DNA of 39,385 nt, from contig NZ_BKAG01000059.1 in NCBI RefSeq assembly GCF_007992435.1, positions 1 to 39,385 of the forward strand, read 5' to 3'. The notes below the pieces were generated by a model that was given only the letters and a program-made list of their open reading frames with translations, was not told the DNA's origin and did not search any database. The DNA is from Prosthecobacter gellanilyticus (GTDB lineage Bacteria; Verrucomicrobiota; Verrucomicrobiia; Verrucomicrobiales; Verrucomicrobiaceae). Both the position numbers and the translations under genes were made by a program. This document shows positions 24,626 through 32,068 of the stretch, piece by piece; position 1 is the stretch's first letter, and each line of letters starts with the position of its first letter.

Positions 24626-24653
24626 TTGGCACGCGACCGGCTAACAGTAGCGT
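24626..24653 (+). promoter_or_regulatory. Possible promoter of the potassium channel gene
   Basis: TTGGCA (24626-24631), a 16-base spacer and TAGCGT (24648-24653). The -10 ends 10 bases before the ATG at 24664, and there is no Shine-Dalgarno sequence. Confidence 0.35.
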
Positions 24654-24663
24654 CTCCCGCCAC

Positions 24664-25704
24664 ATGCCCATCTCCAAAAGCCGACCGCAGGCCAACCTGA
24701 CCTACGCCGCCATCTTCGTGAGCGTGGTGATGGTGGTCTTCACCGTGGGCTATCGCCTGGCCGGATGGAGCTGGGGAGACGCGCTCTACATGGTGATCAT
24801 CACGGCTTTCAGCGTGGGCTTTGGCGAGGTGGTGCCCATCACCTCCCCCTGGCTGCGGGCGTGGACGATGGCGCTCATCATGCTGGGCTGCACGGGCATC
24901 ATTTTCATCACGGGTTCCTTTGTCCAATGGCTGACAGAGGCGCAGATCCAACGAGCACTCGGAGGCAAACGCATGGAAAACGAAATCGAGAAACTGAAGA
25001 ACCACGCCGTAATCTGCGGCTATGGCCGCATCGGCCGGATGATCGCCAGCCAGCTGGTGGCAGGCGGCATTCCCTTTGTCATTGTGGACCAGTCCACGGA
25101 GCGCGTGGCCGAGGCACGGGGGGACGGCTACCTCACCCTGCAGGGAGAGGCCACGGATGAGGCGGTCTTGCGCCACGCCGGCATCACCCGCGCTCGTGTG
25201 CTGGCCACGGTGCTGCCCAATGATGCGGCGAATGTCTTCATCACGCTCAGCGCGCGCAATATGAGCCCGCAGGTGCAGATCATCGCGCGCGGTGAAGTGC
25301 CCTCCACCGAGCGCAAGCTATTGCAAGCCGGTGCAAACCGCGTGGTGCTGCCTGCGCATATTGGCGCGGATCGAATCGCCCACCTGATCCTGCATCCGAA
25401 TGCACGGGAGCTGATCGGCGGACGGACCAAGGCAGGGGTGGATCTGGAGCATCACCTTGTCGAGCTGGGACTGGACATGGAGGAGGTCGAGATCGGCCCG
25501 GAATCACCGTGGGTGCACAAGCGTATCTCGGAGATCGAGACCGAGGCCGCCGGAAGGATGATGCCGGTGGCCATTTTAAGGAAGGAGGGTGGCACCGACC
25601 TCAATCCTGCCCCGACTGCCATGCTGATGCCCGGAGATGCGCTGGTGGTGATGAAGCGCGCAGCAAGACGTGGGCAGCTCATGACAACTGCAGTGATTAG
25701 TTAA
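24664..25704 (+). CDS. Two-helix potassium channel with RCK (TrkA-N/TrkA-C) domains
   Basis: 346 residues. TM1 (about 13-33), a pore loop with selectivity filter Ser50-Val-Gly-Phe-Gly54 (SVGFGEVVPI), then TM2 (about 67-90). The SVGFG filter departs from the common TVGYG but is potassium-selective in other channels such as hERG. The cytoplasmic RCK-N domain starts at about 113 with the NAD-type Rossmann loop VICGYGRIGRMIASQL and acidic IVDQS at the end of strand 2. An RCK-C domain (about 255-340) follows, with PESPWVHKRISEIE. It forms a tetrameric ligand-gated potassium channel like MthK or Kch. It is a single gene with its own promoter. Confidence 0.93.
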   Translation: MPISKSRPQANLTYAAIFVSVVMVVFTVGYRLAGWSWGDALYMVIITAFSVGFGEVVPITSPWLRAWTMALIMLGCTGIIFITGSFVQWLTEAQIQRALGGKRMENEIEKLKNHAVICGYGRIGRMIASQLVAGGIPFVIVDQSTERVAEARGDGYLTLQGEATDEAVLRHAGITRARVLATVLPNDAANVFITLSARNMSPQVQIIARGEVPSTERKLLQAGANRVVLPAHIGADRIAHLILHPNARELIGGRTKAGVDLEHHLVELGLDMEEVEIGPESPWVHKRISEIETEAAGRMMPVAILRKEGGTDLNPAPTAMLMPGDALVVMKRAARRGQLMTTAVIS

Positions 25705-25728
25705 ATCAGCATCTGACAAAGATTCAGT

Positions 25729-25757
25729 GTGACGGAATAAAGTTTCGTCCGTATGCT
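25729..25757 (+). promoter_or_regulatory. Promoter with dyad upstream of the copper cluster
   Basis: GTGACG (25729-25734), a 17-base spacer and TATGCT (25752-25757). Within the spacer lies an imperfect dyad, GACGGAA-TAAAG-TTTCGTC (25731-25749; 6 of 7 pairs). Its position over the -35/spacer region is where a repressor or a MerR-type activator would bind. A second -10-like TATAGA lies at 25760. Confidence 0.35.
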
Positions 25758-25768
25758 CTTATAGAGAC

Positions 25769-26137
25769 ATGTCACTGCTGCGTTCCATCATTCTCATCTT
25801 CGCCGTTCTGGCGCAGGCTATGCCTGTGCAGGCGATGATGCGTGGTGCGCAGGAGCCAGTGACTTGTGAGATGGGCTGCTGTGCGGCGGTGGCATCCACT
25901 GAGATGGATGCCTGTGCGTGCGCTGATACGTCAGCTCCTGCCAAGCCGCTGAACACGCCGCCAGCAAGCGGTCGTGATCTGGTGCCACAGGTGGTTTGGA
26001 CGATGATCGAGGAGATGCCATCTCTGACGAGTGTCTCGATGAATCTTGAGAAGAAGAGGGAGCGCTTCATTCAGCGTGATCCTGTGAAGCAGTCGCATGT
26101 CCGGCTGCCAGTGCTGTTTTGCGCTTTCCTGAATTGA
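25769..26137 (+). CDS. Small secreted Cys-rich protein at the head of the copper cluster
   Basis: 122 residues, not a recognised family. Signal peptide MSLLRSIILIFAVLAQAMPVQA. The mature N-terminus carries a dense cysteine set (Cys33, Cys37, Cys38, Cys49, Cys51: VTCEMGCCAAV ... DACACAD) with Met, Glu and Asp nearby, a plausible soft-metal site. The rest is polar, with a charged helix (SMNLEKKRERFIQRD). Its position 105 bases before a multicopper oxidase suggests a periplasmic copper chaperone or sensor; this is inference. The predicted promoter starts here, so it would be the first gene of the copper unit. Confidence 0.65.
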   Translation: MSLLRSIILIFAVLAQAMPVQAMMRGAQEPVTCEMGCCAAVASTEMDACACADTSAPAKPLNTPPASGRDLVPQVVWTMIEEMPSLTSVSMNLEKKRERFIQRDPVKQSHVRLPVLFCAFLN

Positions 26138-26242
26138 GTCGGCGTCTCTGACAGACGCATTGTGCCCACGCATCGCGGTCCCATCAGGACATCTGCAGGC
26201 ACGGGCCAGGTTCCATCATCGAACCATCACGACTCCGTTCTT

Positions 26243-28396
26243 ATGAAGACATTCCTTTATCCAGGCCTCGTCATGCTCATGACGACCGCCAGCGCGCTCG
26301 CCTGTGACGCCTGCAAGGTCACAGGACCAAGGCCAGGCCAACGACTGGTCGAATACGACCTGCACATCGCCGAGCAAACCTTAAGTCCCGCGGGCAAAGC
26401 CGTGCGTGGCTTTACCATCAATGGTGGCATTCCGGGTCCCACACTGCGGTTTCGTGAGGGCGACTTCGCTCGCATCCGCGTGCACAATGATCTGAAGTCC
26501 CACGAGACCTCCACACACTGGCATGGGCTGCTTTTGCCGAACCCTCAGGATGGCGTGCCGCATGTGACCACGCCGCCGATCCTGCCGGGGCAAACGCACA
26601 CTTTTAACTTCGAACTACGGCACAGCGGCACCTACTGGTATCACTCCCACACGCATCTGCAGGAGCAGAATGGGGTGTATGGCAGCATCGTGGTCACGCC
26701 GAAGAATGGCGAGCCTATGAAGGCGGATCGCGAGCAGGTGCTGGTGCTTTCGGATTGGACCAACTACAACCCGCACGAGGTGATGCGCATGCTCATGCGT
26801 GGCAGTGACTATTTCGGACTCATGCGGCGCAATGCGCAGTCCGTGTGGGGTGCGTGGAAGAAGGGCAACCTGAAGGACTATTTTATGCGCGAGTGGGACC
26901 GCATGATGCCGATGGACATCTCGGATGTGGGTTACCATGCCTTTCTGGTGAACGGGCAGCGCGAGACACGCATCGAGGGCAAGCCTGGTGAACGTGTGAG
27001 GCTGCGCATCATCAATGCCTCGGCGGCGACCTACTTCTATCTGAACTATGCGGGTGGACCAATGACCATCGTGGCGGCAGATGGTCCGCCGGTGCAGCCG
27101 GTGAAGGTGGATCGCTTCCTGATGGCGATCGCGGAGACGTATGATGTCATTCTCACCCTTCCTGCGGATGGACAGAAGGAACTGCGCTTCACGGCGCAGG
27201 ATGGCAGCGGGCATGCCTCTGCCTGGTTAGGCGATGGCCAGCGTGTGGAGGCCACGGATCCACCACGACCGAATCTGTATCAGATGGATGAGATGCTGAA
27301 CCTGGCGTTGGAAGAGCAGGAGGATGATCCGCGTGCCTCGCTGAAGCTGGAGCGGCCAGGGGCGCCGTATCGAGTGCTGAAGGCGACACACGACACCACT
27401 TTGCCAGCCAATCTGCCGCGGCGGAAGATCACGCTGCATCTGACGGGGGACATGAACCGCTACATCTGGGGATTCGATGGCAAGACGATCGCCCAGGATC
27501 CCTATGTGATGATCAAGAAGGGCGAGATCGTGGAACTGGCGCTGATCAATGACTCGATGATGCATCACCCGATCCATCTGCACGGGCATTTCTTCCGTCT
27601 GCTGATGGGGAATGGGCGTTACTCACCGCTGAAGCACACGGTGGATGTGCCGCCAATGAGCAAGCGCACTATCGAGTTTGAAGCCAATGAGGAGAAGGAC
27701 TGGATGTTTCACTGCCACATCCTCTACCACATGATGAGCGGCATGGCCCGGGTGTTCCGCTATGAGGCAGAGCCTGCGAGCGCGCCTGCCGCGCCCGAAG
27801 ATGATACGATCGCCGCTGCAGCAACTGCGCACAGCATGCCCATGGCACCGGGGGTGCAGGATCACTCGCTGCATCATGCGGCAGGCCTGGGCGAGCACAG
27901 CCATGACATGGCCTATGTCTGGGGCGCGGCTTCCCTCCAGTCTCACATGAGCGAGGGGCTGCTGACCTGGATGAATCCAAAGAATGACATTCTGTTAGGC
28001 TGGGAAGTGGGCTGGGAGGGTGTGGATAAACCGCAGTATGAGGTCGACCTGCTCTACCAGCGCTATTTTAACATGAACTTCCAGGCCTTCGCCGGTGCGC
28101 GGCTCACGAATGATCCGGAAGCAGAGAATCGCGCTGTGGCAGGCATCAACTACCGGCTGCCGCTCATGCTCTGGGCCACGCTCAGTGTGGACAGCGAGGG
28201 CGATGCGCGCATCGGGCTCGCCAAACGGCTTCAGCTCACGCCACGGCTGGGCGTGTGGGGACGCATCGAGTATGACACGAACACTGAATGGGAGTGGACG
28301 GCTGGAGCCGACTACACCCTCACCCGCAGCACCTCTCTCACCGCGCAGTATCATTCGCAATATGGCATCGGCGCGGGGCTGCTTTTCCGATTTTGA
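26243..28396 (+). CDS. Multicopper oxidase (CopA-like) fused to a CopB-like outer-membrane barrel
   Basis: 717 residues from MKTFLYPGLVMLMTTASALA (signal peptide; cut before CDAC). The oxidase part (about 21-510) holds all four copper motifs: THWHG (92-95), HSHTH (134-138), HPIHLHGH (442-449) and HCHILYHMMSGM (490-501), which includes the type 1 Cys and axial Met. It oxidises Cu(I) and possibly other substrates with oxygen. A Met/His-rich linker (about 525-556: HSMPMAPGVQDHSLHH, GEHSHDM) joins it to a 160-residue strand-rich domain. That domain resembles PcoB/CopB (WMNPKNDILLGWEVGWEG, YEVDLLYQRYFNMNFQAFAGARL, GLLFRF) and ends in a C-terminal Phe, typical of outer-membrane barrels. CopA and CopB are normally separate proteins; here they are one chain. 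Confidence 0.92.
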   Translation: MKTFLYPGLVMLMTTASALACDACKVTGPRPGQRLVEYDLHIAEQTLSPAGKAVRGFTINGGIPGPTLRFREGDFARIRVHNDLKSHETSTHWHGLLLPNPQDGVPHVTTPPILPGQTHTFNFELRHSGTYWYHSHTHLQEQNGVYGSIVVTPKNGEPMKADREQVLVLSDWTNYNPHEVMRMLMRGSDYFGLMRRNAQSVWGAWKKGNLKDYFMREWDRMMPMDISDVGYHAFLVNGQRETRIEGKPGERVRLRIINASAATYFYLNYAGGPMTIVAADGPPVQPVKVDRFLMAIAETYDVILTLPADGQKELRFTAQDGSGHASAWLGDGQRVEATDPPRPNLYQMDEMLNLALEEQEDDPRASLKLERPGAPYRVLKATHDTTLPANLPRRKITLHLTGDMNRYIWGFDGKTIAQDPYVMIKKGEIVELALINDSMMHHPIHLHGHFFRLLMGNGRYSPLKHTVDVPPMSKRTIEFEANEEKDWMFHCHILYHMMSGMARVFRYEAEPASAPAAPEDDTIAAAATAHSMPMAPGVQDHSLHHAAGLGEHSHDMAYVWGAASLQSHMSEGLLTWMNPKNDILLGWEVGWEGVDKPQYEVDLLYQRYFNMNFQAFAGARLTNDPEAENRAVAGINYRLPLMLWATLSVDSEGDARIGLAKRLQLTPRLGVWGRIEYDTNTEWEWTAGADYTLTRSTSLTAQYHSQYGIGAGLLFRF

Positions 28397-28451
28397 TTTC
28401 ACCTCATTTCCTTCAACAAAAACAAACTCATACCCAACCAACAATACGACT

Positions 28452-28688
28452 ATGAAAACAAAACTCACCACCCTCGTTACCACCCTGCTGCTCGGCCTCA
28501 GTCTGAACGCCGCAGATGTGAAACCCTACCCGCTAAAGACCTGCGTGGTCAGCGGCAATGAACTCGGCAGCATGGGCAAGCCCATCAAGAAGGTCTATGA
28601 CAGCCAGGAGATCATCTTTTGCTGCAAGCCCTGCATCAAGAAGTTCGAGGCCAATCCTACAAAGTATCTGGGCAAGCTGCCAAAGTAA
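28452..28688 (+). CDS. Small secreted TRASH/YHS-like metal-binding protein
   Basis: 78 residues. Signal peptide MKTKLTTLVTTLLLGLSLNA. The mature part is one TRASH-like treble-clef: TCVVSGNELGSMGKPIKKVY ... EIIFCCKPCIKKFEANPTKYL, with Cys31 and the CCxxC cluster (Cys57, Cys58, Cys61). Such domains bind copper or other heavy metals and act as sensors or chaperones. It lies 55 bases after the oxidase gene and before the HMA-MauE gene, clearly part of the copper cluster. Confidence 0.85.
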   Translation: MKTKLTTLVTTLLLGLSLNAADVKPYPLKTCVVSGNELGSMGKPIKKVYDSQEIIFCCKPCIKKFEANPTKYLGKLPK

Positions 28689-28706
28689 CTCCTGACCTTG
28701 CGCAAG

Positions 28707-28736
28707 CCTCCCTGGACTCGATTTTGTCCGGGGAGG
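28707..28736 (+). terminator. Stem-loop between copper cluster genes
   Basis: CCTCCCTGGA (28707-28716) pairs with TCCGGGGAGG (28727-28736), 9 of 10 Watson-Crick plus one T-G pair, loop ACTCG... of 10 bases. No T run follows, so it is more likely an attenuator or RNA-stability hairpin than a strong terminator. Confidence 0.4.
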
Positions 28737-28826
28737 GAATTGAAATATCTCTATTTGAAGGCTTTGAGAGCCCGGATCGCCTAAAGGCTTCACTCCAACC
28801 TCTGGTTACGTTAACCAACCATCATC

Positions 28827-29555
28827 ATGACACTTCCCCAAACCTTCCCACTGACCGGCATGTCCTGCGGCTCTTGTGTGGGCAAGGTCACGAAACGCCT
28901 GCAGGAACATCCCGACATCGCTGAAGCTGAGGTCACGCTGCAACCTCCGCAGATGCGGATTCAAACACGCGCGGCCCTCAGTGAGGCAGACATCAACGAG
29001 TGGCTGAAACCGCTGGGCAAGTATCGTGTGCCTGTGACTGAGCAGGCATCCAGCCCTGATGATCTGCCGAAGAAGGATGCGCAGACTTATCGTCCGCTCA
29101 TCATCTTGCTCGCGTATCTGCTGCTGGTGATCACGGCGGCGAGCATCATGCACGGTGGCTTTGAGCTTTCGATGGCGATGCGGCTGTTCATGGGCGGTTT
29201 CTTTGTAGCCTTCTCTTTTTTCAAGATGCTGGACCTGCGCGGCTTCAGTGATGCTTACCGGAGTTATGATCTGGTGGCGAAAGCCGTGCCTGCGTATGGG
29301 TTCGTCTATCCGTTCATCGAGCTCGGGCTTGGGCTGGGCTACATCGCGGACTGGCAGCCTTTCTGGATCAACCTAACTACGATTGTGGTCATGGGAGTGA
29401 GTCTGATTGGTGTGTTGAAGGCGGTGATGTCGAAACAGGCCATTCGTTGCGCTTGTTTGGGCACCGTGTTTAACCTGCCGATGTCCACGGTGACGATTGT
29501 GGAGGATGGGTTGATGATTGGGATGGCGATTGTGGCGCTGGTGTTGCCACATTGA
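28827..29555 (+). CDS. HMA domain fused to a MauE/DoxX-like membrane protein
   Basis: 242 residues. The N-terminal 70 residues are a heavy-metal-associated domain: LTGMSCGSCVGKVTKRLQEH with the Cu(I)-binding pair Cys14 and Cys17. A linker (70-88) leads to about four to five membrane helices (90-110, 118-135, 150-172, 178-200, 225-241). The motif CACLGTVFNLPMSTVTIVED (Cys208, Cys210) is typical of MauE/DoxX-type redox-associated membrane proteins. The fusion suggests delivery of copper or of electrons to the periplasmic oxidase; this is inferred. It is the last gene of the copper cluster proper. Confidence 0.87.
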   Translation: MTLPQTFPLTGMSCGSCVGKVTKRLQEHPDIAEAEVTLQPPQMRIQTRAALSEADINEWLKPLGKYRVPVTEQASSPDDLPKKDAQTYRPLIILLAYLLLVITAASIMHGGFELSMAMRLFMGGFFVAFSFFKMLDLRGFSDAYRSYDLVAKAVPAYGFVYPFIELGLGLGYIADWQPFWINLTTIVVMGVSLIGVLKAVMSKQAIRCACLGTVFNLPMSTVTIVEDGLMIGMAIVALVLPH

Positions 29556-29616
29556 GGACAGGGTATTGGGGTGCAGGGATGGTTAATGAGTTCGGGCTTC
29601 TGGGTATGCGCGGAGA

Positions 29617-29678
29617 CAACCCCATTGGAATGGGGTTGTACGTCGGGGCCAGCGTACCGCCCCATTCCAATGGGGCGG
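29617..29678. repeat. Two perfect mirror-related hairpins
   Basis: CAACCCCATT-GG-AATGGGGTTG (29617-29638) and CCGCCCCATT-CC-AATGGGGCGG (29657-29678), each a perfect 10-bp stem with a 2-base centre. The cores CCCCATTGGAATGGGG and CCCCATTCCAATGGGG are reverse complements of each other, so the whole unit is also one large palindrome around 29648 (TTGTACG...CGTACCG). It lies between the HMA gene and the next gene. Confidence 0.85.
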
Positions 29679-29755
29679 AGGGAGTCCGGTGGATTCGGAG
29701 GGCACGTTTTCCTTCATACATGGCGCGGAGCGTGCGCTCGGGTGGGGTGCCGCTC

Positions 29756-31774
29756 ATGATCAAACCACCCGACCGCACGTTCGATGTCGCCATTATTGGA
29801 GGAGGATTTGCCGGGGTTTACTGCGCCCAGGCGCTGCTGAAACAGATGGCAGGCGCGGGGTTGCGGGTGGGGATCATCGCGAGTGAGAACCACATGGTCT
29901 TCCAGCCGATGCTGCCGGAGGTGGCGGGTGGATCCCTCTCCGCGCAGCATGTGGTGAACCCGATCCGCATGATCTGCCAGGAGGCGGAGGTGCTGAAGGG
30001 GGAGGTGACGAGCATCGACATGCCGGCGCGCGTGCTCACACTCACGGGCGGCAGCTTCACGCCGATGGTGACGGTGGGTTTCACGCATCTCATGCTGGCC
30101 CCAGGGGCCGGGGTGGATCTCAGCCGCATCCCGGGGATGTCCGAGCATGCCTTTCAAATGCGCACGGTGGGTGATGCCATGAAGCTGCGCGCGGCGATCA
30201 TCGGCCGCATGGAGGAGGCGAACCTGCTGACGCATACGGCGGACAGGAAGCAGCTGCTTTCGTTCGTGGTGGTCGGTGGTGGTTATTCTGGGGTGGAGAC
30301 GGCGGGACAGATCCAGGACCTCATCGCCGGAGTGCTGCGCTACTATGAAAACATCACGCCGGATGAACCGAGTGTGACGCTGGTTCATAGCGGCGAGCGT
30401 CTGCTCGGCATGCTGAGTGAGAGCCTCGGCACTTACACGGGCGACTGCCTGGCAAAGATGGGCGTGAAGCTCATCTTCAAATGCCGTGTGCGTGCCGTGA
30501 CTGCTCGCACCGTGCAGCTCAGTGATGGCAGCAGCCAGGCGGCGAGCATCGTGATCTGCACGGTGGGCAATGCGCCGCATCCACTGATTACAACTCTTGG
30601 TTCGGCGGGATCACTGCCGGTGGAGAAGGGCAAGATCATCGTGGAGCCGACGGGCAAGGTGAAGGGGCTCGGCAATGTGTGGTCGGCCGGTGATTGCGCG
30701 CTATTTCCAAAGAAGGATGGCGGCACGTGCCCTGAGACCGCGCAGTTTGCGATGCGGCAAGGCATGGTGGTGGGGAAGAACATTGCGGCGGAGCTGCTGC
30801 ACAAGCCTTTGAAGCCGTTCACCTTCACGGGGCTCGGCGAGCTGGCCACCATCGGTCACCGCAAGGCGGTGGCGCAGATCATGGGGCTGAGATTTTCGGG
30901 CATCATCGCCTGGTTCATGTGGCGCGGCATTTATCTCATGAAGCTGCCGGGGCTTGACCGGAAGCTGCGGGTGATGGCGGAGTGGACGTTCGAGCTGTTC
31001 TTCCCGCGTGACATCAATCTGCTCACGCCGAGCTTTTCATCGCCACTCGGTGAGATGCATCTTGAGCCGGGTGACACGCTCTTCCGCTCGGGTGAACCGG
31101 CGCAGTCATTGTATGCGGTGAAGAAAGGCCGCGTGGACATTCGAGATGCAGCAGGACAACTGGTGAAGTCGGCCGGACCTGGAGAACACTTTGGTGAACG
31201 CGCTCTCTTGGCAGATGGCATCTGGCGCTTTGATGCCGTGGCGACGGAACCGAGTGAGCTGGTGGCGATCGACGGAGGGACTTTCAAGACGCTGGTGAAG
31301 AGCATCGGCTCGCTGGAGATGCTTTTCCGGTCCACAGCGCAGCAGTATCATCTACCAGAAGAGATCCAGCGTACGGTGAATGCCATCCCGGCGGCCACGC
31401 GAGATGGCACGGCAGCGGAGGTGATGACACGCGCGGTGATTTCCCTGCCCTCCACGCTTTGCGTGCAGGATGCCATCACGGAATTTCAGGCACATCCGCA
31501 CAGCACGTATCCGGTCACGGATGCGGAGGGCAAGGTCACGGGGCTGCTGCGGAGATCCCAGGCCTATGAGTGGCTGAAAAATCATGGTCTCACCTGCCAG
31601 CATACTTTGGCGGAGCTGCCGCTGACGAAGCCCTTTTGCGTTTCAGCGACGATGCCGGTGCCGGTGCTGATCGAGACTCTGATGCGCAGCGGGGTGAGCA
31701 AGGCGCTGGTGGTGGATGAAGGGCAGCATCTGCTGGGGATTGTGACGCTGTTTGATTTGTTGAAGGGGGCGTGA
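29756..31774 (+). CDS. Type II NADH dehydrogenase-like flavoprotein fused to cNMP-binding and CBS domains
   Basis: 672 residues from MIKPPDRTFDVAIIGGGFAG; the upstream ATG frame runs through the hairpin repeat and is rejected. The FAD loop GGGFAG (15-20) and the NAD loop VVVGGGYSGVETAGQ (about 172-186) mark an NDH-2-like oxidoreductase (to about 400), followed by a hydrophobic FSGIIAWFMWRGIYLMKL and an amphipathic anchor. Residues about 432-525 are a cyclic-nucleotide-binding jelly roll: GDTLFRSGEPAQSLYAVKKG, GEHFGERALLADGIWRFDAVAT. Residues about 550-672 form a CBS pair (AAEVMTRAVISLPSTLCVQDA ..., VLIETLMRSGVSKALVVDE). It likely feeds electrons from NADH to quinone under control by a nucleotide ligand. 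Sensory domains on NDH-2 are uncommon. Confidence 0.9.
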   Translation: MIKPPDRTFDVAIIGGGFAGVYCAQALLKQMAGAGLRVGIIASENHMVFQPMLPEVAGGSLSAQHVVNPIRMICQEAEVLKGEVTSIDMPARVLTLTGGSFTPMVTVGFTHLMLAPGAGVDLSRIPGMSEHAFQMRTVGDAMKLRAAIIGRMEEANLLTHTADRKQLLSFVVVGGGYSGVETAGQIQDLIAGVLRYYENITPDEPSVTLVHSGERLLGMLSESLGTYTGDCLAKMGVKLIFKCRVRAVTARTVQLSDGSSQAASIVICTVGNAPHPLITTLGSAGSLPVEKGKIIVEPTGKVKGLGNVWSAGDCALFPKKDGGTCPETAQFAMRQGMVVGKNIAAELLHKPLKPFTFTGLGELATIGHRKAVAQIMGLRFSGIIAWFMWRGIYLMKLPGLDRKLRVMAEWTFELFFPRDINLLTPSFSSPLGEMHLEPGDTLFRSGEPAQSLYAVKKGRVDIRDAAGQLVKSAGPGEHFGERALLADGIWRFDAVATEPSELVAIDGGTFKTLVKSIGSLEMLFRSTAQQYHLPEEIQRTVNAIPAATRDGTAAEVMTRAVISLPSTLCVQDAITEFQAHPHSTYPVTDAEGKVTGLLRRSQAYEWLKNHGLTCQHTLAELPLTKPFCVSATMPVPVLIETLMRSGVSKALVVDEGQHLLGIVTLFDLLKGA

Positions 31775-31809
31775 GGATACTCCCTTGCTCCATGCTCTTG
31801 CGTTCTTTC

Positions 31810-31843
31810 CTTCCTCTCGCGGTGTGAGATTCCGGAGAGGAAG
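31810..31843 (+). terminator. Stem-loop after the NDH-2-like gene
   Basis: CTTCCTCTC (31810-31818) pairs perfectly with GAGAGGAAG (31835-31843) and continues with CGG/CCG after a one-base bulge. It sits 35 bases past the stop. There is no clear T run, so it may not be a classical terminator. Confidence 0.4.
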
Positions 31844-31889
31844 AGGGCCTACGGAACACATGGAATACGCGGAAAGGAATGGCAGTTAA

Positions 31890-31940
31890 TCTCTCCTGAG
31901 CTCGATGGTGCCCTGTGCCTGGGATGCAGCTCGGGAGAGA
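31890..31940. repeat. Inverted repeat upstream of tgt
   Basis: TCTCTCCTGAGCT (31890-31902) matches the complement of AGCTCGGGAGAGA (31928-31940) at 12 of 13 positions, with a 25-base loop. It lies 74 bases upstream of the tgt promoter -35, so it is not part of the tgt leader. The 294-base gap 31775-32068 holds no gene. Confidence 0.5.
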
Positions 31941-32013
31941 GCGGCAGAGAACCGGGCAAGAGTGCCGGGGCTCCGCTCCCCTCCCCTTCCAGAAAAGGGC
32001 CGTGAGATGAGCT

Positions 32014-32042
32014 TTGACACTTGCGGGCCGCGCCTCCACACT
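32014..32042 (+). promoter_or_regulatory. Promoter of the tgt-yajC unit
   Basis: A perfect TTGACA (32014-32019), a 17-base spacer and CACACT (32037-32042). The -10 match is weak. The leader would be about 20 bases. No preQ1 riboswitch-like fold is seen in the leader, which is too short. Confidence 0.45.
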
Positions 32043-32068
32043 CCGCGCCCTTTTCCGCCTATATTTAA

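Noticed and set aside
29552..29755. Upstream extension of the NDH-2-like protein from the ATG at 29552
   Set aside because: It would translate through two perfect hairpins, overlaps the end of the HMA gene and adds 68 residues unlike any flavoprotein N-terminus.
31775..32068. preQ1 riboswitch before tgt
   Set aside because: The inferred leader is about 20 bases and no preQ1 aptamer-like stem with an A-rich tail is seen; the upstream inverted repeat lies before the promoter.
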